Shown here: piece after piece, positions 30,902 to 41,804 of the stretch
Numbering within the stretch: the stretch's first letter is position 1
Layout of the letters: each line of letters begins with the position of its first letter
Assembly: GCF_003443735.1 (NCBI RefSeq)
Contig: NZ_CP031969.1
Location: forward strand, 6,944,001-7,008,000
Reading direction: 5' to 3'
From: Streptomyces sp. CC0208
GTDB taxonomy: Bacteria; Actinomycetota; Actinomycetes; Streptomycetales; Streptomycetaceae
Length of the DNA stretch: 64,000 bases
The notes under the pieces: model-generated
Seen by the model: only the letters and a program-made list of their open reading frames with translations
What the model was told of the DNA's origin: nothing
Database searches by the model: none
Translations under genes and position numbers: made by a program

Positions 30902-32542
30902 CTAGGGCACGTGCCGGCGTGCCCGCAGCGCCAGGCTCAACGCCAGTACCGTCTGCGGGTCGTCGAGGTCCGTGCCCAGCAACTCGCCGATGCGGGCCAG
31001 GCGGTTGTAGAGGGTCTGCCGGTTGAGGTGGAGCTCGCGGGCCGTCTCCGCCTTGCGGCCCGCGTGCGCCAGATAGGTCTGCAGGGTCGGCAGCAGGGGC
31101 GGCTTGGAGCGGTCGTCGTGGGCGCGCAGCGGGCCGATGGCACGGTCCACGAAGGCCGCGAGGTCGGGGTGGTCGCGCAGCCGCCACAGCAGCAGGTCGA
31201 TGTCGAGGCGGCGGGCGTCGTACCAGGGGCGGTCCGACAGGCCCTGCGCCGCCGTCGCCGTCTCGGCCGCGTGCCGCAGACTCGCCGAGGCCGCCGCCCA
31301 GCCGCCGGCGACTCCGACGACCACGACCGGCGGCTGGGCGCCCGGGCGTTGCATCCCGGCCCGCTCCACGCCCGCCCGCAGCGCCGCCGCGACCCGGTCC
31401 GCGACCGCCGACCGCTCCGACTCCGAGCGCAGGCCGAGCAGGACCAGCACCCGGCCCTCGACGGGTCGTACGCCCAGCAGGACCGGCACGCCGACCGAGG
31501 CCAGCTCCTCGGAGACCGCCCGGGCCAGCACCGCCCAGCCGCCGCCCGGCGCGAGAGCGTCGCCGAGCCGCATCACCACCGGCAGCAGCGGCCCGCTGCC
31601 CGGCTTGAAGCCCAGCACGCGCGCCTGTGCCGGCGCGTCCTCAGGGGTGATGCGGCCCTCGGCGAGGTCGGTCAGGAAGTCGCCGCGGCCGCGGGCCGCC
31701 AGCTCCTCCTCCTGGCGGGCCTGCATCAGGACGACGGCCAGGATGCCCGCCGCGCGTTCCGCCGCCATGCGGTGCACGGGGGCCAGCGGGGCCCGTACCG
31801 GAAGCAGGACCAGCCGCGCCCGAACCGAACCCGCACCGGGCCCGCCCCCGGGCACGTCCACGAGAGCCGAGCCGGACGGCGGGGTGTCCTTGTGCTGGCC
31901 CCGCAGCCCCTCCCAGACCTGCAGCGGGTCAGCGCCCTCGGGGCCCTCCCCGGCCGCGTACAGGAGCTGTCCGTCCGTCGTCTCCAGGAAGACCGGGTTG
32001 CCGCTGAAGTCGGCCAGGATGCCGAGGACCTGCGGGATGCCGCCGCCGCCCAGCAGGGCCTCGGTGCAGCGGCGGTGCACCTCCTCGGCCCGCTGGAGCA
32101 GCGCGTAGTGGCCGTTGACGATCTCGGTGTGGATCTCCTCGGTGACCGCCACGAAGGGCACCTCGCGGTGCAGTTGGACGAGCGGCAGGCCGGTCGCGCG
32201 GGCCGTGTCGACGAGGGCCGCGGGCAGCCGGGTGAAACGCGGGCCGAGCTCGACGACCAGGGCGGCGATCCCGCGCTCGGCCAGGGTGCGCACGAACGCG
32301 CGCTGTTCGGCCGGACGGGTGCCGAGCCCGTAGCCGGTGGTCAGCAGCAGCTCCCCGCCCTTCAGCAGGGAAGCGATGTTCGGCACCTCGCCCGCGTGCA
32401 CCCAGCGCACGGTCCGGTTCAGCCGGTCCGCGCCCGCGAGGATCTCCGGGAGCCCGCTGCGCAGACCGGGCAGCTCCAGCGCGCGCCGCACGGTGATCCC
32501 GGCGCCCTGGGTGTCGAAACCGCTGTTCGTGCCGCTGTCCAT
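30902..32542 (-). CDS. PucR-family transcriptional regulator
   Basis: The protein has 546 residues. The N-terminal PucR domain (GITVRRALELPGLRSG, VPNIASLLKGGELLLTTGYGL) covers about residues 15-130. A GGDEF-like CdaR middle region follows, then the C-terminal PucR helix-turn-helix (LLPTLQTYLAHAGRKAETAR, LHLNRQTLYNRLARI). Such regulators usually control adjacent catabolic genes. It is divergent to the luciferase-like gene, only 54 bases apart, so regulation of that gene is the natural guess. The start is ATG 32540-32542. Confidence 0.92.
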   Translation of the reverse strand: MDSGTNSGFDTQGAGITVRRALELPGLRSGLPEILAGADRLNRTVRWVHAGEVPNIASLLKGGELLLTTGYGLGTRPAEQRAFVRTLAERGIAALVVELGPRFTRLPAALVDTARATGLPLVQLHREVPFVAVTEEIHTEIVNGHYALLQRAEEVHRRCTEALLGGGGIPQVLGILADFSGNPVFLETTDGQLLYAAGEGPEGADPLQVWEGLRGQHKDTPPSGSALVDVPGGGPGAGSVRARLVLLPVRAPLAPVHRMAAERAAGILAVVLMQARQEEELAARGRGDFLTDLAEGRITPEDAPAQARVLGFKPGSGPLLPVVMRLGDALAPGGGWAVLARAVSEELASVGVPVLLGVRPVEGRVLVLLGLRSESERSAVADRVAAALRAGVERAGMQRPGAQPPVVVVGVAGGWAAASASLRHAAETATAAQGLSDRPWYDARRLDIDLLLWRLRDHPDLAAFVDRAIGPLRAHDDRSKPPLLPTLQTYLAHAGRKAETARELHLNRQTLYNRLARIGELLGTDLDDPQTVLALSLALRARRHVP

Positions 32543-32596
32543 GAGCCGGACGCTACCCGAGGCGTGCGCCGTGGCGCGGCGGGGTAGCGGCCGCGC

Positions 32597-33540
32597 ATGG
32601 ACTTCAGTGTGGTGGCCGTGGCACGGGAGGACGACAGTCCGGTCGAGGAGCCGCTCAGGGTGGCGGTGACCGCCGACCGGCTCGGGTACCGGGAGGTGTG
32701 GGCGGGGGAGGGCCCGACGTGGGACTCCTTCGTCCTCGCCACCGCGATCGGACGGGCCACCGAGCGGGTCGCGCTGACCGCGGGTCCGGTCCCGGTGAAC
32801 GTGCGCGACCCGTACACCACGGCCCGCGGCGCCGCCTCGGTCGCGGCCCTCGTCGGCCGCCCGGTCGGGGTGGCCCTGGGCACCTCCAGCAAGCGCGTGG
32901 TCGAGGGGGTGCACGACCGGCCCCGGGCACGGCCCGCCGCCGTACTGGAGGAGCAGGCGGCAGCCGTACGACGGTTTCTGCACGCTTCTCCTGGCGAACC
33001 GGTCGTGCCCGGCAGCCCCTTCCACCGCCCGGCGGGCCCCTCACCGTCGCCGCTTTCGGGCCGCGGGCGATCGCCACGGCCGCCGCGCACGCCGACCGCA
33101 TGCTGCTGGACGTGGTCTCCCCGGAGCAGGTGCGGTCGCTCCGCGCGGAGCTGGACGCGGCGGCCCGGAAGGCGGGCCGTACGCGGCCCGCGCTCGCCGC
33201 CTGGCTGCCCGCGGCCGTCGACCCCGACCCGCGCTCGCTCGCGCAGGTGCTGGGAAGCATCGCCGGATATCTGACCGTGCCGGGCTACAGCGAGGTCTTC
33301 GCCCAGGCGGGGTTCGGGGACGCGGTGGAGCTCGCCGCGAGCGGGGCGGACCGGGAGACCCTGGTGCGCGCCCTGCCCGCGGCGGCCGCGGGCACGGTCG
33401 GACTGGTCGGCGACCCGGACGCCGTACGGGCGCGGATCGACGCCTATACGGAGGCCGGGCTCGACGAGATCGCCCTGGTACCGGCCACGGCGGGGGACCC
33501 GGGCGGCGAACGCACGCTGACGGCCCTCGGGCCGGCCTGA
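32597..33540 (+). pseudogene. Luciferase-like (LLM, F420-type) oxidoreductase, frameshifted
   Basis: The first 148 residues (MDFSVVAVAREDDSPVEEPL ...) read in one frame to about 33040. The C-terminal 166 residues (LTVAAFGPRAIATAAAHADR ... GDPDAVRARIDAYTEAGLDEI) read in the -1 frame to 33540. Joined, they give a normal LLM-family protein of about 314 residues. The shift falls exactly in GGGCCCC (33034-33040). One missing C, or a -1 slip, restores an uninterrupted PAGPLTVAAFG. Without it the first frame ends at 33274 after 225 residues. It may be a true mutation, a base-call error in a GC run, or less likely programmed slippage. The neighbour is a divergent PucR regulator. Confidence 0.75.
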
Positions 33541-33573
33541 GCCGAAGAGGTCCGGGTCACCGCACCGTGAGGA

Positions 33574-35400
33574 TCAGCCCCCGTACGCCCCCGACGCCGT
33601 CAGACGCAGGGCCGTGTCGATGAGCGGGACGTGGCTGAAGGCCTGCGGGAAGTTGCCGACCTGGCGCTTGAGCCGCGGGTCCCACTCCTCGGCGAGCAGA
33701 CCGAGGTCGTTGCGCAGGGAGAGCAGCTTCTCGAAGAGCTTGCGGGCCTCGTCCACGCGGCCGATCATCGCGAGGTCGTCCGCCATCCAGAACGAGCAGG
33801 CCAGGAAGGCCCCTTCGTCGCCGGGGAGGCCGTCGACGTTCTCGTCGCCGCTGGTGGTCGGGTAGCGCAGGATGAAGCCGTCCGACGTGGACAGCTCGCG
33901 CTGGATCGCCTCGATGGTGCCGATGACCCGCTTGTCGTCCGGCGGCAGGAAGCCCATCTGCGGGATCAGCAGCAGGGAGGCGTCCAGCTCCTTCGAGCCG
34001 TACGACTGCGTGAAGGTGTTGCGTTCCTTGTCGTAGCCCTTCTCGCACACGTCCCGGTGGATGTCGTCGCGCAGTTCGCGCCACTTCTCCAGCGGGCCGT
34101 CCGCGTCTCCGGACTCGATCAGCTTGATGGTGCGGTCCACGGCGACCCAGGCCATCACCTTGGAGTGCACGAAGTGGCGGCGCGGGCCGCGCACCTCCCA
34201 GATGCCCTCGTCCGGCTCGTCCCAGTGCTGCTCCAGGTAGCGGATCAGCTTGAGCTGGAGCAGGGAGGCGTAGTCGTTGCGGGACAGGCCCGTCATGTGG
34301 GCCAGGTGCAGGGCCTCGGTGACCTCGCCGTACACGTCGAGCTGGAGCTGGTGCGCGGCGCCGTTGCCGACCCGGACGGGTCCCGAGTTCTCGTATCCCG
34401 GCAGCCAGTCCAGCTCGGCCTCGCCCAGTTCCCGCTCGCCCGCGATGCCGTACATGATCTGCAGGTTCTCGGGGTCGCCGGCGACGGCCCGCAGGAGCCA
34501 CTCGCGCCAGGCGCGGGCCTCCTCGCGGTAGCCGGTGCGCAGCAGCGAGGACAGGGTGATGGCCGCGTCGCGCAGCCAGGTGTAGCGGTAGTCCCAGTTG
34601 CGCACGCCGCCGATGTCCTCGGGCAGGGAGGTCGTGGGGGCGGCGACGATGCCGCCGGTGGGGGCGTACGTCAGCGCCTTGAGGGTGATCAGGGAGCGGA
34701 TCACCGCCTCGCGGTACGGGCCGTGGTACGTACAGTGCTCGACCCACTCGCGCCAGAAGTCCTCGGTCGCCTCCAGCGACTGCTCGGGCTCCGGCAGCGG
34801 GGGCGGCTGCTTGTGCGAGGGCTCCCAGGAGATGGTGAACGCGATCCGGTCACCCGGGGCGACCGTGAAGTCCGAGTACGTCGTCAGCGCCTTGCCGTAC
34901 GTCTCACAGTCGGTGTCGAACCAGACCGAGTCCGGGCCCGCCACGGCGACCGTGCGCCCCTCGTGCTTGTGGACCCACGGGACGACACGGCCGTACGAGA
35001 AACGCATCCTCAGGGCCGAACGCATGGGCACCCGGCCCGAGACGCCCTCCACGATCCGGATCAGTTGCGGGGCACCGTCACGCGGGGGCATGAAATCGGT
35101 CACCCGGACCGTGCCGCGTGAGGTGTCCCACTCGGATTCCAGGATCAGGGAGTCGCCGCGGTAGGTACGCCGGGCCGCGGTGGGGGGCTCGGCGTCCGCC
35201 GCGTGCGCGGGGCCGAGCCGCCAGAAGCCGTGTTCCTCGGTGCCCAGCAGGCCGGCGAAGATGGCATGCGAGTCGAAGCGGGGCAGGCACAGCCAGTCCA
35301 CCGTGCCGTCCCGGCAGACCAGGGCTGCGGTCTGCATGTCTCCGATGAGTGCGTAGTCTTCGATGCGCCCGGCCACGTGCAACTCCAGTCGAACGGCCAC
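33574..35400 (-). CDS. Glycoside hydrolase family 15 (glucoamylase/trehalase-like) protein
   Basis: The protein has 608 residues. The N-terminal beta-sandwich domain (RIEDYALIGDMQTAALVCRD, GTVDWLCLPRFDS) is followed by an (alpha/alpha)6 barrel. The barrel contains PEDIGGVRNWDYRYTWLRDA, a general-acid region GIWEVRGPRRHFVHSK and DEGAFLACSFWMADDLA. Cytosolic GH15 proteins of this type in actinobacteria often hydrolyse trehalose or short alpha-glucans; the substrate is not settled here. It has no signal peptide. GTG 35398-35400 is taken as start, with AGGGGG upstream. GTG 35374-35376 (VAGRIEDYALIGD) is an equally reasonable start. Confidence 0.92.
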   Translation of the reverse strand: MAVRLELHVAGRIEDYALIGDMQTAALVCRDGTVDWLCLPRFDSHAIFAGLLGTEEHGFWRLGPAHAADAEPPTAARRTYRGDSLILESEWDTSRGTVRVTDFMPPRDGAPQLIRIVEGVSGRVPMRSALRMRFSYGRVVPWVHKHEGRTVAVAGPDSVWFDTDCETYGKALTTYSDFTVAPGDRIAFTISWEPSHKQPPPLPEPEQSLEATEDFWREWVEHCTYHGPYREAVIRSLITLKALTYAPTGGIVAAPTTSLPEDIGGVRNWDYRYTWLRDAAITLSSLLRTGYREEARAWREWLLRAVAGDPENLQIMYGIAGERELGEAELDWLPGYENSGPVRVGNGAAHQLQLDVYGEVTEALHLAHMTGLSRNDYASLLQLKLIRYLEQHWDEPDEGIWEVRGPRRHFVHSKVMAWVAVDRTIKLIESGDADGPLEKWRELRDDIHRDVCEKGYDKERNTFTQSYGSKELDASLLLIPQMGFLPPDDKRVIGTIEAIQRELSTSDGFILRYPTTSGDENVDGLPGDEGAFLACSFWMADDLAMIGRVDEARKLFEKLLSLRNDLGLLAEEWDPRLKRQVGNFPQAFSHVPLIDTALRLTASGAYGG

Positions 35401-35845
35401 GTCACCCCCTGAAGGAAAGGGGGCTGTCGCTTGGTGCGGTCAAGGGGGTCGTTGTAATGCGTCGTTGAGCGGTGAAGCAAAACAGTCCTGCTGCTGTGAG
35501 GCAAAACGACAACTGTTGCTCAACGAACTGACGAGCTCTCGTTGTTCCGGCACTTACGGGTGGGGGTGGTCCCGAGTTTCCGGCCGGGCTCGGCAGTGAG
35601 TGTCCGAGCAGGATACGACGCACGTAGATGATCTGTGTGCCGCTCCGGGCAACGCGGCTGGGCCGAACGGGTGAGCAACGGGTGAGAAGCGGGTGTGTTC
35701 GTGCGGGTCCGTGTCCGCGTGTGTGCGGAGCGTGGCCGGAAGCCATCTCCCCGAGGCGCTGATACCCTGGTAGCCCGTGGACCGGTGGGCGTCTGACCCC
35801 CGAACCGCACCTCCAGATCGCGACCACGGGAGCCCCCTCTTGGCC
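35401..35845. promoter_or_regulatory. Divergent intergenic region (GH15/pyrG) with repeat operator candidate
   Basis: This 445-base gap has no gene. It holds two direct repeats TGA(A/G)GCAAAAC at 35473-35483 and 35497-35507, 24 bases apart. These are framed by the inverted repeat CGTTGAGC (35463-35470) and GCTCAACG (35518-35525). The composition is A/T-richer than its surroundings. It is a plausible operator for the GH15 gene, whose start is 63 bases away. Which regulator binds is unknown. Confidence 0.45.
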
Positions 35846-37510
<1,665 letters not shown>

Positions 37511-37528
37511 CACGACAGTTGTACGGTG

Positions 37529-37572
37529 GCCGGGGCGCACGCATTCAAAAGCGGGTGCCCCGGCTTCTTTTT
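37529..37572 (+). terminator. Intrinsic terminator after pyrG
   Basis: GCCGGGGC (37529-37536) pairs with GCCCCGGC (37557-37564). The stem is extended by mispaired bases, and TTCTTTTT follows. This is a Rho-independent terminator 18 bases after the pyrG stop. Confidence 0.85.
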
Positions 37573-37595
37573 ATGCACGTGGGGAAGGACAGGGC

Positions 37596-38222
37596 ATGAC
37601 GATCAAGGACGCTCCCGAGGAGTGGGAGATCCGGGCGACGAAGACCCCCTTCGTGGGCAACAAGACCTCCGTGCGCACGGACGAGGTGGTCATGCCCGAC
37701 GGGTCGGTGGTCGGCCGCGACTACCAGGTCCACCCGGGTTCCGTGGCGGTCCTCGCTCTCGACGACGAGGACCGGGTCCTGCTCATCCGGCAGTACCGGC
37801 ACCCCGTACGGCAGAAGCTGTGGGAGATCCCGGCGGGACTGCTGGACGTGCCCGGTGAGAATCCGCTGCACGCGGCCCAGCGCGAGCTGTACGAGGAGGC
37901 GCACGTCAAGGCGGAGGACTGGCGGGTGCTGACGGATGTCTACACCTCGCCGGGGGGCTGTGACGAGGCGATCCGGATCTTCCTGGCGCGGGGGCTGTCC
38001 GAGGCCGACGGGGAGCGCTTCGAGGTCGAGCACGAGGAGATCGACCTGGAGTACGCGCGCGTGCCGGTTTCTGAGCTGGTGCGGGGAGTACTGGCGGGGG
38101 AGCTGCACAACAACTGCCTGGTGGTGGGGGTTCTGTCCTTGGTCGCGGCACGGGCCTCCGGTGAGTTGGACGGGTTGAGGCCGGCTGAGGCGGAGTGGCC
38201 GGCACGGCCGTTTGAGGCTTGA
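37596..38222 (+). CDS. Nudix hydrolase, ADP-ribose pyrophosphatase type
   Basis: The protein has 208 residues. The Nudix box is GLLDVPGENPLHAAQRELYE followed by EA, near residues 88-110. Upstream it has VLLIRQYRHPVRQKLWEIPA, typical of ADP-ribose pyrophosphatases, and TSPGGCDEAIRIFLAR after the box. It probably hydrolyses ADP-ribose to AMP and ribose 5-phosphate. The same gene follows pyrG in mycobacteria. The ATG has AAGGAC-type spacing to a weak ribosome-binding site. Confidence 0.92.
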   Translation: MTIKDAPEEWEIRATKTPFVGNKTSVRTDEVVMPDGSVVGRDYQVHPGSVAVLALDDEDRVLLIRQYRHPVRQKLWEIPAGLLDVPGENPLHAAQRELYEEAHVKAEDWRVLTDVYTSPGGCDEAIRIFLARGLSEADGERFEVEHEEIDLEYARVPVSELVRGVLAGELHNNCLVVGVLSLVAARASGELDGLRPAEAEWPARPFEA

Positions 38223-38284
38223 GTTTCTGCGGGGTTCGCCGTTCGGGGTGCGGTTCGTGGCGGGGTGCACGCCCGTCGTGGCTG

Positions 38285-38307
38285 GTCGCGCAGTTCCCCG
38301 CGCCCCT
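38285..38307 (+). repeat. Dispersed intergenic repeat, copy 3
   Basis: GTCGCGCAGTTCCCCGCGCC(CCT) is identical over all 23 bases to the minus strand of 8273-8295. It lies in the 258-base gap after the Nudix gene. Confidence 0.85.
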
Positions 38308-38480
38308 AGGTGTGCCGCAGAACCGTAGTTCCTATGATCCGTTGATCCGATCGGGGGACTCTCCGGTCCTCGCCGGTCGCGCTCTGCCAGGAACGTTGCA
38401 CAGGGTGAACTAGGCTCTGAAAAGCCCGAACCGGGGTCACCGGCGGGCTTTGCGCGTGCGGTGGGACGGGAGTGTGGCCC

Positions 38481-40544
38481 GTGACGGATCAGGCGGTGGA
38501 CGCAGGCGGCGTACGGTTGTCCGGCGAGGACCGATTCCTGGGTCGGACGCGGGAGTTGAAGGAGTTGCGCGCCGACATCGAGCGGGCGGGACTCGACACG
38601 CTCTCCGGCAGAAAGGCACCCCGCGCGCGCGTGCTGCTCATCGCGGGGCGCCCCGGGTCCGGCCGCACCGCACTCGCCGAGGAACTCGTCCGGGTGGTCG
38701 CTGACCGTTACGACGACGGGGTGCTGCGCGCCCGGCTGAGCGAGCCCGACGGCACCCCCGTTCCGGTCGGGAACGCCGCCCGGGAACTGCTCACCGCGCT
38801 CGACGTACGGGCACCTGCCGGAGCCGCCGAGGACGACCTCACCGCGGTGCTGCGCGAAGCCCTCGCCGAGCGTCGCGCGTTGGTCCTGCTCGACGACGCG
38901 GTGGCCGCGGAACAGGTGGACGCCCTGCTTCCGGATACCCCGGAGTGCCTGGTCGTGGCCGTGTCGGGAGGTCCGCTGACCGGGATCGCGGACGTTCGTC
39001 CGTGCACGCTCGGCGGGCTCGACACCAAGTCCGCCCTGGAACTGCTGTCCCGGCACACCGGGTCGGTCCGGATCACCGTCGACCCCCGGGCCGCCGAGGG
39101 GCTCGTCGAGGAGTGCCAGGGCCACCCCGCCGCGCTGATGCTGGCCGGGGGCTGGCTCGCCGCCCGGCCCAAGGCCGCCGTCTCCGATCTGGCCAAGCAG
39201 CTGCATGCGGAGAGTGACGAGGGGAGCCCGCTCAGCCGGGTCTTCAAGCTCGTCTACGCGTCCCTGCCCGCCGCGGCCGCCCGGACCCTGCGCCTGCTCT
39301 CCCTCGCCCCGGCCGGCCTCCTCGACCCGCACACCGCCTCCGCGCTCGCCGGTTGCTCGGTGAGCGGCGCCCGCTCCACCCTGGACGACTTCGTCGGACT
39401 CGGTCTGCTGCACGCCGTGGACTCACCCCTGCCGCAGTACGAGGTCCCCGGCTGTCTGCACCCCCTGCTCAAGGCCCTCGCCGACACCCGGGACCGCCCG
39501 GCCGAGCTCCAGCTGGCCCGCGCCCGCATGCTGGAGCGGACCGTACGGCTGCTCCAGTCCTCCCGCGCGATCACCGAGACCGACAGTCCCGACGCCCGCG
39601 AGAAGCTTCAGGCCATGCCGGACTCGGTGCGCTTCCCGACGCCCCGAGCCGCCGAGGACTGGCTGCGCATCCGCAGGCCGGCCCTGCTCGCCGCGGCCCG
39701 TCTCGCGGTCGCCGACGGGGAGCTGGACACCCTGGCCCGGCGCCTGATGTCGCAGCTGGTGCGCACGATGGTGGCCCACTTCGGCATGAAGGCCGCCGCC
39801 CCCGATCTCTACGGCATCCACGGCCTCGTCCTGGACGTGGCCGAGCGGCGCTCTCTGCCCCGGGAGAAGGCCGCCGCCCTGCTGAACCTCGCCGACCTGG
39901 ACGCCCAGACCGGTCGCACCCGGGAGGCACTGACGCGTTACCGGGCGGCCCTGGACGCCGGACGGGAGGCGAACGACCCGTACGCGACCTGCCGTGCGAT
40001 GGAATCCGTAGGCGGCGCGCATCTGGAGCTCGGGGACTACGACCGGGCCGCCGACTGGTTCGGCCGGGCCCTCGCCCAGCGTCTGGCCCGGGACGAGCGC
40101 GAGGAGGCCGCCCGGCTGTACGGCCGCATCGCCGCCGCGCACACGTACGCGGGCCACTACGGCGAAGCGGTCAGGAACTGGCGGGCCGCGCTCGCCGGAC
40201 ACCGTAAGGAGGGCGATGTCGCGGCCCACGCACGGGCGTTGAGCGAACTCGCCCGGGTCCAGGAGTACGCCGGACACCCCGAGGAGTCGCTGCGCACCTG
40301 CCAGGAGGCCGTGGAGTGCGCGCGGCGCGCCGAGGACGTCCGGCTGCTGGCCGCGCTCCAGCTGCGGCTCGCGGACACGCTGGACCGCCTCGGCGATCCC
40401 GCGGCCGCTCAGCTGCACCGCGGCGCCGCCGAGCGGCTGCTGGGGCAGGAGCTTTCCCAGGAAGAACCGGCCTCTCAGCAGGCAGAGGATCCGAAACATG
40501 ATGCTGATGCCTGCGAAATCCGTAGTACATCCGCTGAAGATTGA
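38481..40544 (+). CDS. STAND-type ATPase with TPR repeats
   Basis: The protein has 687 residues. The AAA/NB-ARC-like N-terminal half has RFLGRTRELKELRADIE, a Walker-A-like LLIAGRPGSGRTALAEEL in which the usual GK[ST] Lys is Arg, and ALVLLDDAVAAE as Walker B. A winged-helix region follows, then TPR repeats (NLADLDAQTGRTREALTRYR, ESVGGAHLELGDYDRAADWF, SELARVQEYAGHPEESL). No DNA-binding domain of the usual AfsR/SARP type is seen. GTG 38481 is preferred (GGGAG at 38468-38472) over GTG 38472. The function is unknown, and ATP hydrolysis may be reduced because of the missing Lys. Confidence 0.85.
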   Translation: MTDQAVDAGGVRLSGEDRFLGRTRELKELRADIERAGLDTLSGRKAPRARVLLIAGRPGSGRTALAEELVRVVADRYDDGVLRARLSEPDGTPVPVGNAARELLTALDVRAPAGAAEDDLTAVLREALAERRALVLLDDAVAAEQVDALLPDTPECLVVAVSGGPLTGIADVRPCTLGGLDTKSALELLSRHTGSVRITVDPRAAEGLVEECQGHPAALMLAGGWLAARPKAAVSDLAKQLHAESDEGSPLSRVFKLVYASLPAAAARTLRLLSLAPAGLLDPHTASALAGCSVSGARSTLDDFVGLGLLHAVDSPLPQYEVPGCLHPLLKALADTRDRPAELQLARARMLERTVRLLQSSRAITETDSPDAREKLQAMPDSVRFPTPRAAEDWLRIRRPALLAAARLAVADGELDTLARRLMSQLVRTMVAHFGMKAAAPDLYGIHGLVLDVAERRSLPREKAAALLNLADLDAQTGRTREALTRYRAALDAGREANDPYATCRAMESVGGAHLELGDYDRAADWFGRALAQRLARDEREEAARLYGRIAAAHTYAGHYGEAVRNWRAALAGHRKEGDVAAHARALSELARVQEYAGHPEESLRTCQEAVECARRAEDVRLLAALQLRLADTLDRLGDPAAAQLHRGAAERLLGQELSQEEPASQQAEDPKHDADACEIRSTSAED

Positions 40545-40688
40545 TGCAATGAAAGGCTAGACAGCGGGAACACCTTCATTAGACTGGCTCTGCCGCACCT
40601 TCTCCTGCGGTGTCTCCTGGTGTGCTCACGCATGCCCGGGTATGTGTTGTATTGCCCCACACACTCTGAGCCAAGGACCGTGATCCAC

Positions 40689-41804
40689 GTGAAGGTCGGC
40701 ATCCCCCGCGAGGTCAAGAACAACGAGTTCCGGGTGGCCATCACCCCCGCCGGTGTGCACGAGCTGGTGCGCCACGGCCACCAGGTCGTCATCGAGCGCG
40801 GTGCCGGCGTCGGCTCCTCCATCCCGGACGAGGAGTACGTCGCCGAGGGCGCCCGGATCCTGGACACCGCCGACGAGGTGTGGGCCACCGCCGACCTGCT
40901 GCTGAAGGTCAAGGAGCCGGTCGCCGAGGAGTACCACCGCCTCCGCAAGGACCAGACGCTCTTCACCTACCTGCACCTGGCCGCCTCCAAGGAGTGCACC
41001 GACGCGCTCATCGAGTCCGGCACCACCGCGATCGCCTACGAGACCGTCGAGCTGCCCTCCCGCGCGCTCCCGCTGCTCGCCCCGATGTCCGAGGTCGCGG
41101 GCCGGCTCGCCCCGCAGGTCGGCGCCTACCACCTGATGCGCTCGGTCGGCGGCCGCGGTGTCCTGCCCGGCGGTGTCCCCGGCACCCAGCCCGCGCGGGC
41201 CGTCGTCATCGGCGGCGGTGTCTCCGGCTGGAACGCCACGCAGATCGCCGTCGGCATGGGCTTCCACGTCACGCTGCTCGACCGCGACATCAACAAGCTG
41301 CGCGAGGCCGACAAGGTCTTCGGCACCAAGGTCCGGGCGATCATGTCCAACGCCTTCGAGCTGGAGAAGGCCGTCCTGGACGCCGACCTCGTCATCGGCG
41401 CGGTGCTCATCCCGGGCGCCAAGGCCCCGAAGCTGGTCACCAACGAGCTCGTGGCCCGGATGAAGCCCGGAAGTGTCCTTGTCGACATCGCCATCGACCA
41501 GGGCGGCTGCTTCGAGGACTCCCGGCCGACCACCCACGCCGAGCCGACCTTCCAGATCCACGACTCGGTCTTCTACTGCGTCGCCAACATGCCCGGCGCG
41601 GTGCCCAACACCTCCACCTACGCGCTCACCAACGCCACGCTGCCCTACATCGTCGAACTCGCCGACCGGGGCTGGGTGGAGGCGCTGCGCCGCGATCCCG
41701 CGCTGGCGAAGGGCCTCAACACCCATGACGGCAAGGTCGTTTACCGGGAGGTCGCGGAGGCGCACGGCCTGGAGCACACCGAGCTCGAGACGCTGCTCGG
41801 CTGA
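40689..41804 (+). CDS. ald: Alanine dehydrogenase
   Basis: The protein has 371 residues, the exact usual length. It interconverts L-alanine and pyruvate with NAD. The N-terminus is VKVGIPREVKNNEFRVAITP, with substrate Arg and Lys (LLLKVKEP) and catalytic His in FTYLHLAASKE. The NAD fold is VVIGGGVSGWNATQIAVGMG, and NMPGAVPNTSTYALTN is near the end. GTG 40689 fits with AAGGA at 40673-40677. It stands alone between two regulatory-sized gaps. Confidence 0.97.
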   Translation: MKVGIPREVKNNEFRVAITPAGVHELVRHGHQVVIERGAGVGSSIPDEEYVAEGARILDTADEVWATADLLLKVKEPVAEEYHRLRKDQTLFTYLHLAASKECTDALIESGTTAIAYETVELPSRALPLLAPMSEVAGRLAPQVGAYHLMRSVGGRGVLPGGVPGTQPARAVVIGGGVSGWNATQIAVGMGFHVTLLDRDINKLREADKVFGTKVRAIMSNAFELEKAVLDADLVIGAVLIPGAKAPKLVTNELVARMKPGSVLVDIAIDQGGCFEDSRPTTHAEPTFQIHDSVFYCVANMPGAVPNTSTYALTNATLPYIVELADRGWVEALRRDPALAKGLNTHDGKVVYREVAEAHGLEHTELETLLG

